Below, piece after piece: positions 1 to 8,542 of a DNA stretch of 50,589 nt (positions are counted from its first letter, which is position 1; the number at the start of each line of letters is the position of its first letter). Source of the stretch: CBEULR01 sp965544035 (GTDB lineage Bacteria > Bacillota > Desulfotomaculia > Desulfotomaculales > Desulforudaceae). Below the pieces are notes generated by a model. That model was not told the DNA's origin. It ran no database searches and saw only the letters and a program-made list of their open reading frames with translations. The stretch is taken from assembly GCA_965544035.1 (NCBI GenBank), contig CBEULR010000014.1, positions 1 through 50,589 of the forward strand, given 5' to 3'. A program made the translations under genes and the position numbers.

Positions 1-6
1 TTAGGT

Positions 7-54
7 GTTACGCATAACCCAAAAGCGCTAAGTTTTTGGGAGCGAATCACTACT
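7..54. repeat. 48-bp inverted repeat, left copy
   Basis: This 48-bp stretch is the perfect reverse complement of 50542-50589, the last bases of the window. It contains a small hairpin (CCCAAAA ... TTTTGGG) and the short palindrome GTTA-N4-TAAC. The stop codon and the last eight codons (SSDSLPKT) of the GH57-GT4 gene lie inside it, so the repeat contributes coding sequence. A repeat at both ends fits a contig broken at a dispersed element, or an assembly fold-back. The identity is seen directly; the origin is inference. Confidence 0.9.
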
Positions 55-2817
55 AACTTCTTTCTCGTACACATCCTTCGTCCGCTCGGCGATGTAGCGC
101 CAGTCGTAGAGCGTAATCACCTTCTGCCACGCCTTCCGGGCCATCTGTTGCGACAGGCTGGGAGCCGTGACGATCTGCGTCAGATAATAGGCCAACAGTT
201 CGGGCCGGTTGGGCAAAACCTTGAAACCGTCAACGCCGTGTTCCACCACCTCACCCAGACCGCCGGTATCCGAAACGACAACCGGGGTTTGCGCCGCCAT
301 TGCCTCCAGCGCGACGATGCCGAACGGCTCATACAAACTGGGGAAAACGGCCGCCATCGCTTCCCGGAACAGTGCATTGCGCGCTTCACCGTCCACGAAT
401 CCCGCGAACTCAACCCTTTCGGTGAGCCCCAACCTGGCTGCAAGAGCCCGGAGTTCGGGCTCGTAGGGACCGGTACCGGCAATCACCAGACGCAGTTTCG
501 GAAACCGGACGGAAACCAGGGCCAAGGCCTGCAGCAGAACTTGCACGCCCTTTTCCGGAACCAGCCGACCGATAAACAGGACAAAACCGCGGTCGGGGCA
601 TTCCCGAACCTTACGCGACCAGCCCGTGACCCCCAGTGTGGCCGGATCCACCCCGTTTGGAATGACGCTTATCTTTGCGGACGGAACACCGAACAGCCGT
701 TCAATCTCCCGTGCCATATATCGGCTGCAGCAGATCAGGGAGCCGGCGTCCTGCGCCAGCTGTTTTTCCTCAACATGGATCTGCCGCTGGAGTTCGTTGT
801 GAAGACCGCCGTGGCGCCCGTGCTCGGTGGCGTGAATGGTAACCACGCTCGGAAGGTTAAGACTGCCTGAAATCTCACTGCATGCCGAGCCCACCAGCCA
901 ATCGTGGCCGTGGATCAGGTCGAATTCCCGGCCCTGTTTCCGCAGCGTTTCGGCCAGTTCGATCATTCCCGCATTAAGCTGATACACCCACGTCAGGAAA
1001 TCGCGGGAACCAACGTTTTCCTCGGGAATGCGGTGCACGTGTACCCCGTTCACAACCTCGTAATCCGGGTGGCCGAAGGCCGGAGCCGTAAGGACGTGCA
1101 CTTCGTCCCCGAGGGCGGCCATCGCCGTCGACAGGTCATACACGTGGCGGCCGAGTCCGCCCACGGTGGCCGGCGGGTACTCCCAGGAGAGCATCAGCAC
1201 CCGAAACCGCCGTCCCTTTGTTTGCTCCGGGCGGTAGTGGTGGCTGTACACGCGAAAATCCAGGTTCGGGAAGATCTCATCCCGGTTATCAGTCTTATCC
1301 GCCGGGGGTGACAAGAATCTCCCGTCCTGCACCGCGCCGGTCAGCTCGTTAAAACGGCTGATGTGCCCGATCAGTCTTCGGCGGGCGTATTCCACCGCCG
1401 TACCCGTCTTAATGATAAAGGCCCAGTCACTGCTCTGTGCCAGCAGCAGTTCGCGTGCAGCCTGGTTCAGCAGGTGCTCCGCCCCTGCGCCGTCGGCATA
1501 ATGGATGTCGGCCAGTTCCGACATCCGGGTTTCCATTAGATGCGTGTGGCGGTATATCCAATCGTTGGTTTCGTTCAGCCAGACCTCATTATACCCCCCG
1601 GCTCCCCAGCTGCTCAGAGTGAGTTCGGCGACCTCGTTCTCCGGATAAAGATCCAGGTACCGTGCGGGTGTGATTGTTTCAATTCCCCCATCATCCCGAG
1701 CGGCCCGGCGCAGCAGAGCGTCCAGCCACTGCGGGCCCTCAAACCACCAGTGCCCAAACAGTTCCGCATCGTAGGGCGCCACCATCACCGGGGGACGATC
1801 CATCTGCGCCGCCAGATACTCCGCCTGCAGCCGTCGGGACTGCAGGAAGTGACGGGCGTGAAAGCGGGCTTTGCGCGCGGCCTCCTCCGGCCGGTACGGC
1901 TCCTTTACACCGCCGCCCGGGGTGGTGATCCGGTAATACTTGAATCCGGTATCGGTGCGCAGCCCCGCGGCCGGTGTGTACGGCGCCAGGTAATCCCAAT
2001 CCAGGTCATAGCCAATATCCCGGTAATACTCCCGGTAAGCGGGATCTCCGGGGTAACCGACCAGGCGGTCCCACACCTGCCGCGAACTGTCCGGATCCCG
2101 CGCGAAAGCGGCGACTCCTGACGGACAGTACACCGGTGCATACACGCCGTAACGGGGGTGGGGTTTGGCATGGACCAATCCGTGGGTGTCGGTGAAAAAA
2201 TAGCGGATGCCGCACTCACTCAGCAGTTCATCCAGGCCCGGGATATAGGCGCATTCAGGAAGCCAGAGCCCTTCGGGCGGGGCTCCGAAGCTCTCCACAT
2301 GCGTTTGGACGCCGATCCGAATCTGGGCCCGGCGGGCCTCATCGGTACGCATCAGGGGCAAGTACCCGTGGGTGGCGGCCGTGGTGATCAGTTCAACCGC
2401 CCCCTTCTCCCGAAACTCACGAAAGGCTGTAACCAGATTCCGGTCATACCGCAGGAACACCGCGCGCATCTCTTCCAGTCGATGCCGGTACATTTCCGCC
2501 AGTGATCGTAGCTCCGGGTCGGCTGAAAGACGCCTCACTTCGAGATCGGCCAGCTGCAGTAGGCGCTCCAGGCAACGCAGATAGCGCTCCTGCATTAAAC
2601 CGTTCCCGAACATCGAGACCAGCGGCGGCGAAAGGGAAATGGTCAGGCCGAACCGTACCCCATCCCGGTATAGGCCTTCAATCACCTGCACCAACGGGAG
2701 ATAGCACTCGGTAAGTGCCTGGTAATACCAGTTTTCTTCCAGATGGCGCTCGATTTCCGGATGATGCACATAGGGCAGATGAGCGTGCAGTACAAGCGCC
2801 AGGTAACCCATACTCAT
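28..2817 (-). CDS. GH57 alpha-glucan branching enzyme fused to GT4 glycosyltransferase
   Basis: A 929-residue two-domain enzyme, probably cytoplasmic, for making or remodelling alpha-glucan (glycogen-like) storage polymer. Residues 1 to about 530 are a GH57/DUF1957 branching-enzyme module: HAH at 11-13, the likely nucleophile E188 in WLPECAY and the likely acid D350 in PYDAELFGHWW. From about 537 a GT4 glycosyltransferase begins (LSWEYPPATVGGLGRHVYD) and ends with the family's E-x7-E region (ALEAMAAQTPVVVSDTGG). The start overlaps the stop of the upstream DUF4912 gene by four bases (ATGA), so the two are translationally coupled. The fusion would put chain elongation and branching on one polypeptide. 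The last eight residues come from the terminal inverted repeat and may not be native. Substrate (ADP- or UDP-glucose) is not visible. Confidence 0.9.
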   Translation of the reverse strand: MSMGYLALVLHAHLPYVHHPEIERHLEENWYYQALTECYLPLVQVIEGLYRDGVRFGLTISLSPPLVSMFGNGLMQERYLRCLERLLQLADLEVRRLSADPELRSLAEMYRHRLEEMRAVFLRYDRNLVTAFREFREKGAVELITTAATHGYLPLMRTDEARRAQIRIGVQTHVESFGAPPEGLWLPECAYIPGLDELLSECGIRYFFTDTHGLVHAKPHPRYGVYAPVYCPSGVAAFARDPDSSRQVWDRLVGYPGDPAYREYYRDIGYDLDWDYLAPYTPAAGLRTDTGFKYYRITTPGGGVKEPYRPEEAARKARFHARHFLQSRRLQAEYLAAQMDRPPVMVAPYDAELFGHWWFEGPQWLDALLRRAARDDGGIETITPARYLDLYPENEVAELTLSSWGAGGYNEVWLNETNDWIYRHTHLMETRMSELADIHYADGAGAEHLLNQAARELLLAQSSDWAFIIKTGTAVEYARRRLIGHISRFNELTGAVQDGRFLSPPADKTDNRDEIFPNLDFRVYSHHYRPEQTKGRRFRVLMLSWEYPPATVGGLGRHVYDLSTAMAALGDEVHVLTAPAFGHPDYEVVNGVHVHRIPEENVGSRDFLTWVYQLNAGMIELAETLRKQGREFDLIHGHDWLVGSACSEISGSLNLPSVVTIHATEHGRHGGLHNELQRQIHVEEKQLAQDAGSLICCSRYMAREIERLFGVPSAKISVIPNGVDPATLGVTGWSRKVRECPDRGFVLFIGRLVPEKGVQVLLQALALVSVRFPKLRLVIAGTGPYEPELRALAARLGLTERVEFAGFVDGEARNALFREAMAAVFPSLYEPFGIVALEAMAAQTPVVVSDTGGLGEVVEHGVDGFKVLPNRPELLAYYLTQIVTAPSLSQQMARKAWQKVITLYDWRYIAERTKDVYEKEVSSDSLPKT

Positions 2818-3257
2818 CGGCTTCTTTCACCTTCCGGACCAAAACCGGAGGATCCCGGACGGTCGTCTCTTTGAAACATCTTGACCGGCATGGGCACCAT
2901 CACACGGCGCCCGGCATCGCCGGCAATCTCGCAGGACGGTGTGTCCACCCGGTCCGAACGGAGGAAGGAATAGAAGGTCTCTCCCTCCCACAGACCGAGT
3001 TCACACCGGTAGGACCGGCCGCCGGAGACTTGGCGAAAATACCAGCTGCCGGTGTGCCAGTATGGTGAAATCTCTTCCAGCAGAGCGTTCTGTTCACCGC
3101 CGGCCTCGTGCAGGCGCAGTACCGGACGACCGGCATTCAGCAGCCTCCACATTTCCTGCGTGAGCTCCCAATACACAAAAACGACATTTGGACCCTGGAC
3201 AAGGGCCACCAGCGTGTTTTCACCGTAGCTGGGCGGCAGCGATCCTGGTTCCTTCAT
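2814..3257 (-). CDS. DUF4912 domain protein
   Basis: A 147-residue protein with the DUF4912 core (VALVQGPNVVFVYWELT, then a glycine-rich stretch and RSYRCELGLW). DUF4912 proteins often sit beside GH57 and glycosyltransferase genes, and here the stop overlaps the start of the GH57-GT4 fusion, so a role in glucan metabolism or polymer binding is inferred. No catalytic motif is recognised. I chose ATG 3257 because GGGAGG lies six bases upstream; a reading with 13 more N-terminal residues is open but has no such site. There is no signal peptide. Confidence 0.75.
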   Translation of the reverse strand: MKEPGSLPPSYGENTLVALVQGPNVVFVYWELTQEMWRLLNAGRPVLRLHEAGGEQNALLEEISPYWHTGSWYFRQVSGGRSYRCELGLWEGETFYSFLRSDRVDTPSCEIAGDAGRRVMVPMPVKMFQRDDRPGSSGFGPEGERSR

Positions 3258-3406
3258 ACTGATCCTCCCATCAGGCCGATACGTCTTGTCGATCAAACGG
3301 TCAAGACTATTCCGCCCCTGTCATATAGCTTAGTAAACGGGATTGATGATCCGGGATGGGTTGCCGTTGGCTGTGCAGTGACGAAGACTTGGATGAAGGT
3401 GGTTGG

Positions 3407-4333
3407 TTGTTCAACTGGCTGATTTTCTTATTCGGTGTCGGTTTACTTCTCTATGGTTTACGCCTGATGCAGGGCGGTCTAGAACAGGCCGCAAAAGATA
3501 AAATCAGGGCAATACTGCTCCGGCTGGCCGGAAACCCCTTCAGCGCAACAATGACGGGCGTGATCGCCACGTGTCTCGTCCCCAGCAGTACGGCGGTAAC
3601 GGTCTTGGCGATCGGCTTCGTGAACAGCGGAATAATGACTTTGGCCCAGGCCGTCGGTATCGTCCTGGGATCCAACGTCGGTACATGCCTGACCGTACAG
3701 CTGATGGCCCTTGACCTGGGAAGCGCCGCACCGCTGCTCCTGACCGCAGGGATCATCCTCCGGCTGGCGGGACGCCGCAGGGGGCTGACGCCGTTGGGTC
3801 TGGCCCTGGCCGGATTTGGGACCATTTTTCTGAGCCTGGACTTGATGGCCCGTGCCCTCGGCCCGCTGGGCGAAAGCCCCTGGTTTTACGAAACGGTGGC
3901 CGCACTTGAGGGAAACTATCTGGCTGCAGCAGTAATCGGTGCTCTGGTCACGGGACTTGTGCATTCATCCAGTGCCAGTACGGGAGTGGTCATTACTATG
4001 GCTCGGGAAGGTCTGATCGGACTTCCGGAAGCAGTGGCACTTGTACTGGGAAACAATGTGGGGACTTGCTTTACGGCCCTGCTGGCCAGCCTCGCCGGAC
4101 CGCAGGCCGGGAAACGGGTGGCCTTGGCGCACCTGTTAATCAATCTCGCCGGGGCAGCGGTTGTGCTGCCGCTGGTTCCCGCGCTGGCCGCGGTACTTCC
4201 CCTGCTCGGGGCGAGCACCGGTCATCAGGTCGCGGCCGCCCACACCATATTCAATGTCATTTCTACACTAATCATCCTGCCGTTCATTCATCCATTTGTA
4301 CGTATGCTGTATTTGCTCATTCCCCGCAAATGA
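3407..4333 (+). CDS. Na+/phosphate cotransporter (NptA/PNaS family)
   Basis: An integral membrane protein of about 308 residues belonging to the Na/Pi cotransporter family. It carries the two family repeats with QSS-like signatures, here PSSTAVTVLAIGFVNSG with GSNVGTC, and HSSSASTGVVITMA with GNNVGTC. These are followed by paired hydrophobic helices, giving about eight membrane spans. It lacks the C-terminal PhoU-like domain found in longer homologues. The frame is open from ATG 3356, but that start has no ribosome binding site. TTG 3407 follows AAGGTGG and gives the N-terminus usual in this family (LFNWLIFLFGVGLLLYG). It ends one base before the convergent dacF stop. Confidence 0.85.
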   Translation: MFNWLIFLFGVGLLLYGLRLMQGGLEQAAKDKIRAILLRLAGNPFSATMTGVIATCLVPSSTAVTVLAIGFVNSGIMTLAQAVGIVLGSNVGTCLTVQLMALDLGSAAPLLLTAGIILRLAGRRRGLTPLGLALAGFGTIFLSLDLMARALGPLGESPWFYETVAALEGNYLAAAVIGALVTGLVHSSSASTGVVITMAREGLIGLPEAVALVLGNNVGTCFTALLASLAGPQAGKRVALAHLLINLAGAAVVLPLVPALAAVLPLLGASTGHQVAAAHTIFNVISTLIILPFIHPFVRMLYLLIPRK

Positions 4334-4334
4334 A

Positions 4335-5534
4335 CTACCGACGCCTGCGTCTCGACCCCCACAGGGTCTTCACCGTTAACCTTGTCCCGTAGGCGGTCAG
4401 AATCATTCCCCCAAACACGACACCGACCCAAAAGTACCAACGGGTCTGAATGGGCCGTGCCACATCGTTGCCGGCGACGAGCGGTATACTGCCCAAATCC
4501 TCGCCGTTGTAACTAATTACCATACGACCCACCGATTCTCCTTCCTGAATCGGGGCTTTTATTTCCTTTTCCAGGATGGTCTCCCAGTGGATAGCAGGCT
4601 CGGTATTGCGCACCGGAAACACCCACTGCAGGCTTCGGCCGGTCACCACGTTCAGCTCTTCTCTTCCTGCGACCACAGGAATCCGGCAGACCGGCATTCC
4701 CTCCGGCACGACTTCGACCGAGACAAACTCGTTAAACCCATAGTCCAGGAGAGTAGCACAGTCGGTCCACACATCCTGGTTTTGGTTCTTCAGAACAACG
4801 GCCAACAGCTCTCGCCCGTCTCTTTCGGCCAGTGCCACCAGACACTGGTGGGCCTTCGAGGTATAACCGGTCTTGATCCCCGCCGCCCCCTCGTAGCGCC
4901 ACAGCAGCTTGTTGGTGTTTACCAGGTAGTTCACGGCTTCGGGGTCCTCCCGGGAGATGTGCTTGGTGGGGGTGGCAACAAAGCCCCTGAAGCGCGGGTC
5001 CTGAATGGCAGCCATGGCAATCAGCGACAAATCGCGGGCGGTGCTGTAGTGCTCGTCCTCGTGCAACCCATTCGGATTGACGAAATTGGAGTTAACGGCC
5101 CCCAGACGACGTGCCTCATCATTCATCATCGCGACAAAGTCATCCACAGAGTCGGCAATGTGTTCCGCAATCGCGATCGCGGCGTCATTTCCCGAATTGA
5201 GCAGAAGGGCCCACAGCAGATCTTCGAGGGTAATCTGCTCGCCCTCCTTCAGGTAGATGGAAGTCCCCTCAACCCCGTTCACCGACGGCCCGACGGTGAC
5301 CACATCGTCAAGTTTACCGTGCTTCAGGGCCAATAAAGCGGTCAGTATTTTCGTAGTGCTGGCCGGATACATCCGCTGATCCGGGTTTTTCTCATATAAG
5401 CTCCGGCCGGTAGATAAATCGATGAGCAGCGCCGCCTCACCGGCAATCTTCGGCTCTTCAGCGCAGGCACCCGGTGCCGCGGAGAGAAGCACAAAAACCG
5501 CAAGCAACAGAGCACTGATCCTGATTCGTCTCAT
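4335..5534 (-). CDS. dacF: D-alanyl-D-alanine carboxypeptidase (PBP5 type, S11)
   Basis: A penicillin-binding protein that trims the terminal D-Ala from peptidoglycan stem peptides outside the membrane. An N-terminal signal peptide (about residues 1-25, ending ACA) precedes the serine peptidase S11 domain with all three active-site motifs: S59-T-T-K62, S114-G-N116 and K221-T-G223. A PBP5 C-terminal beta domain follows, and a hydrophobic segment near 367-386 (WYFWVGVVFGGMILTAYG) with a basic tail anchors it to the membrane. AGAGGA precedes the ATG. It lies 40 bases downstream of htrA on the same strand, so the two are probably cotranscribed. DacF is the sporulation-associated paralogue in Bacillus; the exact subtype is inference. 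Confidence 0.9.
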   Translation of the reverse strand: MRRIRISALLLAVFVLLSAAPGACAEEPKIAGEAALLIDLSTGRSLYEKNPDQRMYPASTTKILTALLALKHGKLDDVVTVGPSVNGVEGTSIYLKEGEQITLEDLLWALLLNSGNDAAIAIAEHIADSVDDFVAMMNDEARRLGAVNSNFVNPNGLHEDEHYSTARDLSLIAMAAIQDPRFRGFVATPTKHISREDPEAVNYLVNTNKLLWRYEGAAGIKTGYTSKAHQCLVALAERDGRELLAVVLKNQNQDVWTDCATLLDYGFNEFVSVEVVPEGMPVCRIPVVAGREELNVVTGRSLQWVFPVRNTEPAIHWETILEKEIKAPIQEGESVGRMVISYNGEDLGSIPLVAGNDVARPIQTRWYFWVGVVFGGMILTAYGTRLTVKTLWGSRRRRR

Positions 5535-5574
5535 ATCGTTCCTCTTTGCAAAGTATCTTGGCTCCTAGATAGCA

Positions 5575-6711
5575 CTATCTTCGCGGCTTTTCCCCCAGGA
5601 CGATATGCAGAGACAGCGTCCGCCCGTCACGGAACAAGGTGGCATCCAACTCGTCACCCACCTTATGCTGCCGCACCACGTGTAGTACGCCCTGGCTGTC
5701 GTTCACCTTCTCGCCGCCCAGGGCAAGCAGGACGTCTCCGGGCTTTACCCCGGCCTTAGCCGCCGGGCTGTTTACCTCCACCGCCCTGATCAGCACACCT
5801 TCCATCTGCGACAGGCCGAGGTAGCTGACGAGATCGGGGGTGAGAATCTGCAGATGCACGCCCAGCCACGGATGGGAAATCTTCCCGGTCTTGATAAGCT
5901 CGTCCAGGACCGGCTTAACCGTGCTGGTAGGAATGGCAAACCCGATGCCCTGCGCCTGGGCGTTAACAGCCGTGTTGATCGCGATCACCTCACCCCGCAG
6001 ATTTAACAGGGGACCGCCGCTGTTTCCCGGGTTGATCGAGGCGTCGGTCTGCATAAGGTTATCATAGTACCGGTCCTCAATGGTAACGGGACGGCCTTTG
6101 GCGCTGATCACTCCGAGCGTCACCGTGTGATCGAGTCCATATGGATTGCCTATCGCGATCACCCACTCGCCGACACGTGCCTTTTCCGAATCTCCCATCT
6201 TCAGATACGGGAGGTCCCGCGGCGCGTCGACCTTCAGCACAGCCAAATCCAAGTCGTGGTCCTGCCCGACCACCTTCGCGGACAGGCGCTCCTCAAATCC
6301 AACCAGCGTCACCCAGATCTCGGTCGCGCCTTCAATCACATGTTGGTTGGTCAGAATATAGCCGTCCTTGGAAAATAAGAATCCGGACCCCATTCCACGA
6401 CTTGGTTGGGGAGTCAGTTCGGGGATACGCCCGAAAAACTCCCTGAAGAAGGGATCATCCCAAAACGGGCTCCACTCGCTGCGCGGTGAAGCAACCACGG
6501 TGTCAATCTTAACCACGGCCGGTCCGGCCTGTTCCACAATTCTGGCGACCGACTCCAAATCCCCATTGGCGCTGGGGGCCGCCCCCGCCACGGGGTCTTT
6601 GATACCATCCGGTCCAGCCGCATCCTGCACCAGCATATTTCCCGCTGCAAACATGATCCCGGCCACAAACGCACAGACAGCAACCAAAACCACAATTCTT
6701 TTTACACTCAT
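5575..6711 (-). CDS. htrA: HtrA/DegP-like membrane-anchored serine protease with PDZ domain
   Basis: A trypsin-like (S1C) quality-control protease facing the outside of the cell. From ATG 6711 the protein has 378 residues: an N-terminal membrane anchor (about 4-26), a short linker, the protease domain with H124 (TNQHVI), D155 (DLDLAVL) and S231 (GNSGGP), and one C-terminal PDZ domain (GVLIRAVEVNSPAAKAGVKPGD). GGAGAGG lies eight bases upstream of the chosen ATG; the frame is open for 36 more codons without a binding site. Together with dacF it forms an envelope-maintenance pair. Confidence 0.92.
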   Translation of the reverse strand: MSVKRIVVLVAVCAFVAGIMFAAGNMLVQDAAGPDGIKDPVAGAAPSANGDLESVARIVEQAGPAVVKIDTVVASPRSEWSPFWDDPFFREFFGRIPELTPQPSRGMGSGFLFSKDGYILTNQHVIEGATEIWVTLVGFEERLSAKVVGQDHDLDLAVLKVDAPRDLPYLKMGDSEKARVGEWVIAIGNPYGLDHTVTLGVISAKGRPVTIEDRYYDNLMQTDASINPGNSGGPLLNLRGEVIAINTAVNAQAQGIGFAIPTSTVKPVLDELIKTGKISHPWLGVHLQILTPDLVSYLGLSQMEGVLIRAVEVNSPAAKAGVKPGDVLLALGGEKVNDSQGVLHVVRQHKVGDELDATLFRDGRTLSLHIVLGEKPRR

Positions 6712-6962
6712 CGTGATCCCTCTCCACATAAGTGTCCCAGACAATAACATTATAGCAACAATCCGAATCCCTGGAAAGGCGTGAACGCCTACGCCGATCC
6801 GGGCGCAAGGAGGCTGCATAAGACCGTCCGGCGGTTATGCTACAGAGAGAAACACCGGGACCTCAAATTTTTTGTCACTACCGGCAGGAGTTTGGCGGCC
6901 AATGTAGAACCAGGGTTTATCAACCCGGCAACGACTCAAAGTCTCAGAGGAGTGTGAGCCTT

Positions 6963-8471
6963 TTGTTCTTTCGCAAAGTCGTTACACGGCGCCACGGGCG
7001 TGCCTACACATATCTGAAACTGATCGAGAATTACCGGGAAGGCGGAAAGGTGAAGCAGCGTGTTATCGCCAATCTCGGGAACATCGAGCGCTTCACTCCG
7101 GAAAAGGTGCAGGGTCTGATCGCCGGCCTGGCCCGCATATATGACCATGCGATGCTGGAAACCGAGGCGGAGGAGGCAGCCCAGCTGATCGACCACGAGA
7201 TCGACTACGACGTGGTGCGCGGCATATGGCGGGAACTCGGTCTGCAGGATGTGGTTCGGGCTTCGGTGCGCGACCGCACCGGCCTGGAGTCCTACCTGAT
7301 CGAGGCGGCGATTCTGCATGAGGTGCTTCACCCCAAAGGAAGCCACTCGCTCAGCGCTTGCTATGCGGCAACCATTCCGGAACTGCAGGATTATGAGGTT
7401 TCGGTATCCGATTTTCACCACGTAATCTCATCTTTCGGGCGTTCGAGCGCACCGGTGGAAATACTGCTCTTAGATAGACTGCACGCGGCGGGCTTGATAC
7501 GTGATACGCATACCATCATCGTCAAACTGCTCAGCAGTGACTTTACCGGTTTTGAGTGCACTCTGTCTCCCTCGGGGCTGGTATATGAGGTGCGGCCGTA
7601 TCACCGGCCGATTGAGCTGGCCGTTCTGTCGTCCTCGACCGGCCTCCCCCTGGGGTGCCGCGTGGGTTTCCGCCCTTTTACCGGTCAGGATATTGTGCGC
7701 ATTGTGGCCGAAACCGAGAAGAACCTGAACTCCGTCCACACAGTAGTGTCCGATGTCCGCCGCGACAGCTCGGGTGAGCTGGACCAGCTTCCGGTCGACT
7801 ACCTGGCCACCCTCCCACCGTCACGTTTCAACGAGGTTCCGATCGACTTTTTCAGTCTGTGGGCCGGGAAAGGAGTGGAGACAATGGGCCGGATCTGGGT
7901 AAGCACCGCCGATACCCCCGAGGCCCGCTACATCGCATACTACAACCCTTCCCCGAACGCCAAGAGCGACCGGAAACTCGAAGAGGCCGTGGAGCAGTCG
8001 GCACGCGAGCTGGAAAAGCTGAAACAGCACGTGAACAAGGGCCGCATTCGCCGGCGGCGCACGGTCATCCGCAAGATGACCGATATTCTGGAGAGCCACG
8101 ACTGCCTCCCGTATTTCAACTACAATCTGAGTGCAGCCGGGGGGGCCGGCCTCCACTTTGACTACCACCTGGATCGGCGGGCGCTGGAACGCGATAAAAC
8201 CTTCCGCCGGACCCAGGTCCTGAAAACCAATTTGTTTGACGTCCCCATCGAGAGGCTGGTCAAGCTTTTCCAGCGCTCCAAACGGGCGGAAAAGAACCTG
8301 GAACCGATCCGTGACCACACCAAGATTCCGGTGGTGCCCACGCTGACCGATTCTCTGCATTCCGACAACTTTATTGCCGGTCAGGCTCTGGTGCAGGTTC
8401 TGGGGGAAACCATCCGGCGCCTCGAGAGTGAGTACGGGCCGGAGGTTCTCGAACGCCTCAGAAATAAATAA
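6963..8471 (+). CDS. IS1634-like (IS4 superfamily) transposase, apparently missing one catalytic Asp
   Basis: About 503 residues resembling IS1634 transposases: N-terminal YTYLKLIENYREGGKVKQRV, a central region and a C-terminal block with YNPSPNAKSDRKLEEAV and RTQVLKTNLFDVPIERLVKLF. Where the family has an FDTT-type first Asp this protein reads IIVKLLSSDF, so that Asp appears replaced. The second Asp (VSDVRRD) and a C-terminal Glu (RAEKNLEP) can still be matched. I found no terminal inverted repeats or target duplication around it. TTG 6963 is favoured because AGAGGAG lies ten bases upstream; GTG 6954 or the longer open frame from 6837 are alternatives. It may be an inactive remnant or a domesticated protein. 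The alignment is by eye. Confidence 0.75.
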   Translation: MFFRKVVTRRHGRAYTYLKLIENYREGGKVKQRVIANLGNIERFTPEKVQGLIAGLARIYDHAMLETEAEEAAQLIDHEIDYDVVRGIWRELGLQDVVRASVRDRTGLESYLIEAAILHEVLHPKGSHSLSACYAATIPELQDYEVSVSDFHHVISSFGRSSAPVEILLLDRLHAAGLIRDTHTIIVKLLSSDFTGFECTLSPSGLVYEVRPYHRPIELAVLSSSTGLPLGCRVGFRPFTGQDIVRIVAETEKNLNSVHTVVSDVRRDSSGELDQLPVDYLATLPPSRFNEVPIDFFSLWAGKGVETMGRIWVSTADTPEARYIAYYNPSPNAKSDRKLEEAVEQSARELEKLKQHVNKGRIRRRRTVIRKMTDILESHDCLPYFNYNLSAAGGAGLHFDYHLDRRALERDKTFRRTQVLKTNLFDVPIERLVKLFQRSKRAEKNLEPIRDHTKIPVVPTLTDSLHSDNFIAGQALVQVLGETIRRLESEYGPEVLERLRNK

Positions 8472-8537
8472 GGCGTCTCCCAAAGACGCCCGGAAAAGAA
8501 AACCCCCAGGCGCCCATCCCTCCCGGAGGGCGCCTGG
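8472..8537 (-). terminator. Two hairpins ending the apr-qmo-hdr operon
   Basis: A ten-base perfect stem (8506-8515 with 8528-8537, CCAGGCGCCC/GGGCGCCTGG) lies just after the hdrB stop and is followed on the minus strand by GGGGTTTTCTTTT. A second hairpin (GGCGTCT/AGACGCC, 8472-8490) sits beyond it, next to the end of the transposase gene. Together they should stop both converging transcripts. Confidence 0.8.
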
Positions 8538-8542
8538 TTCAG

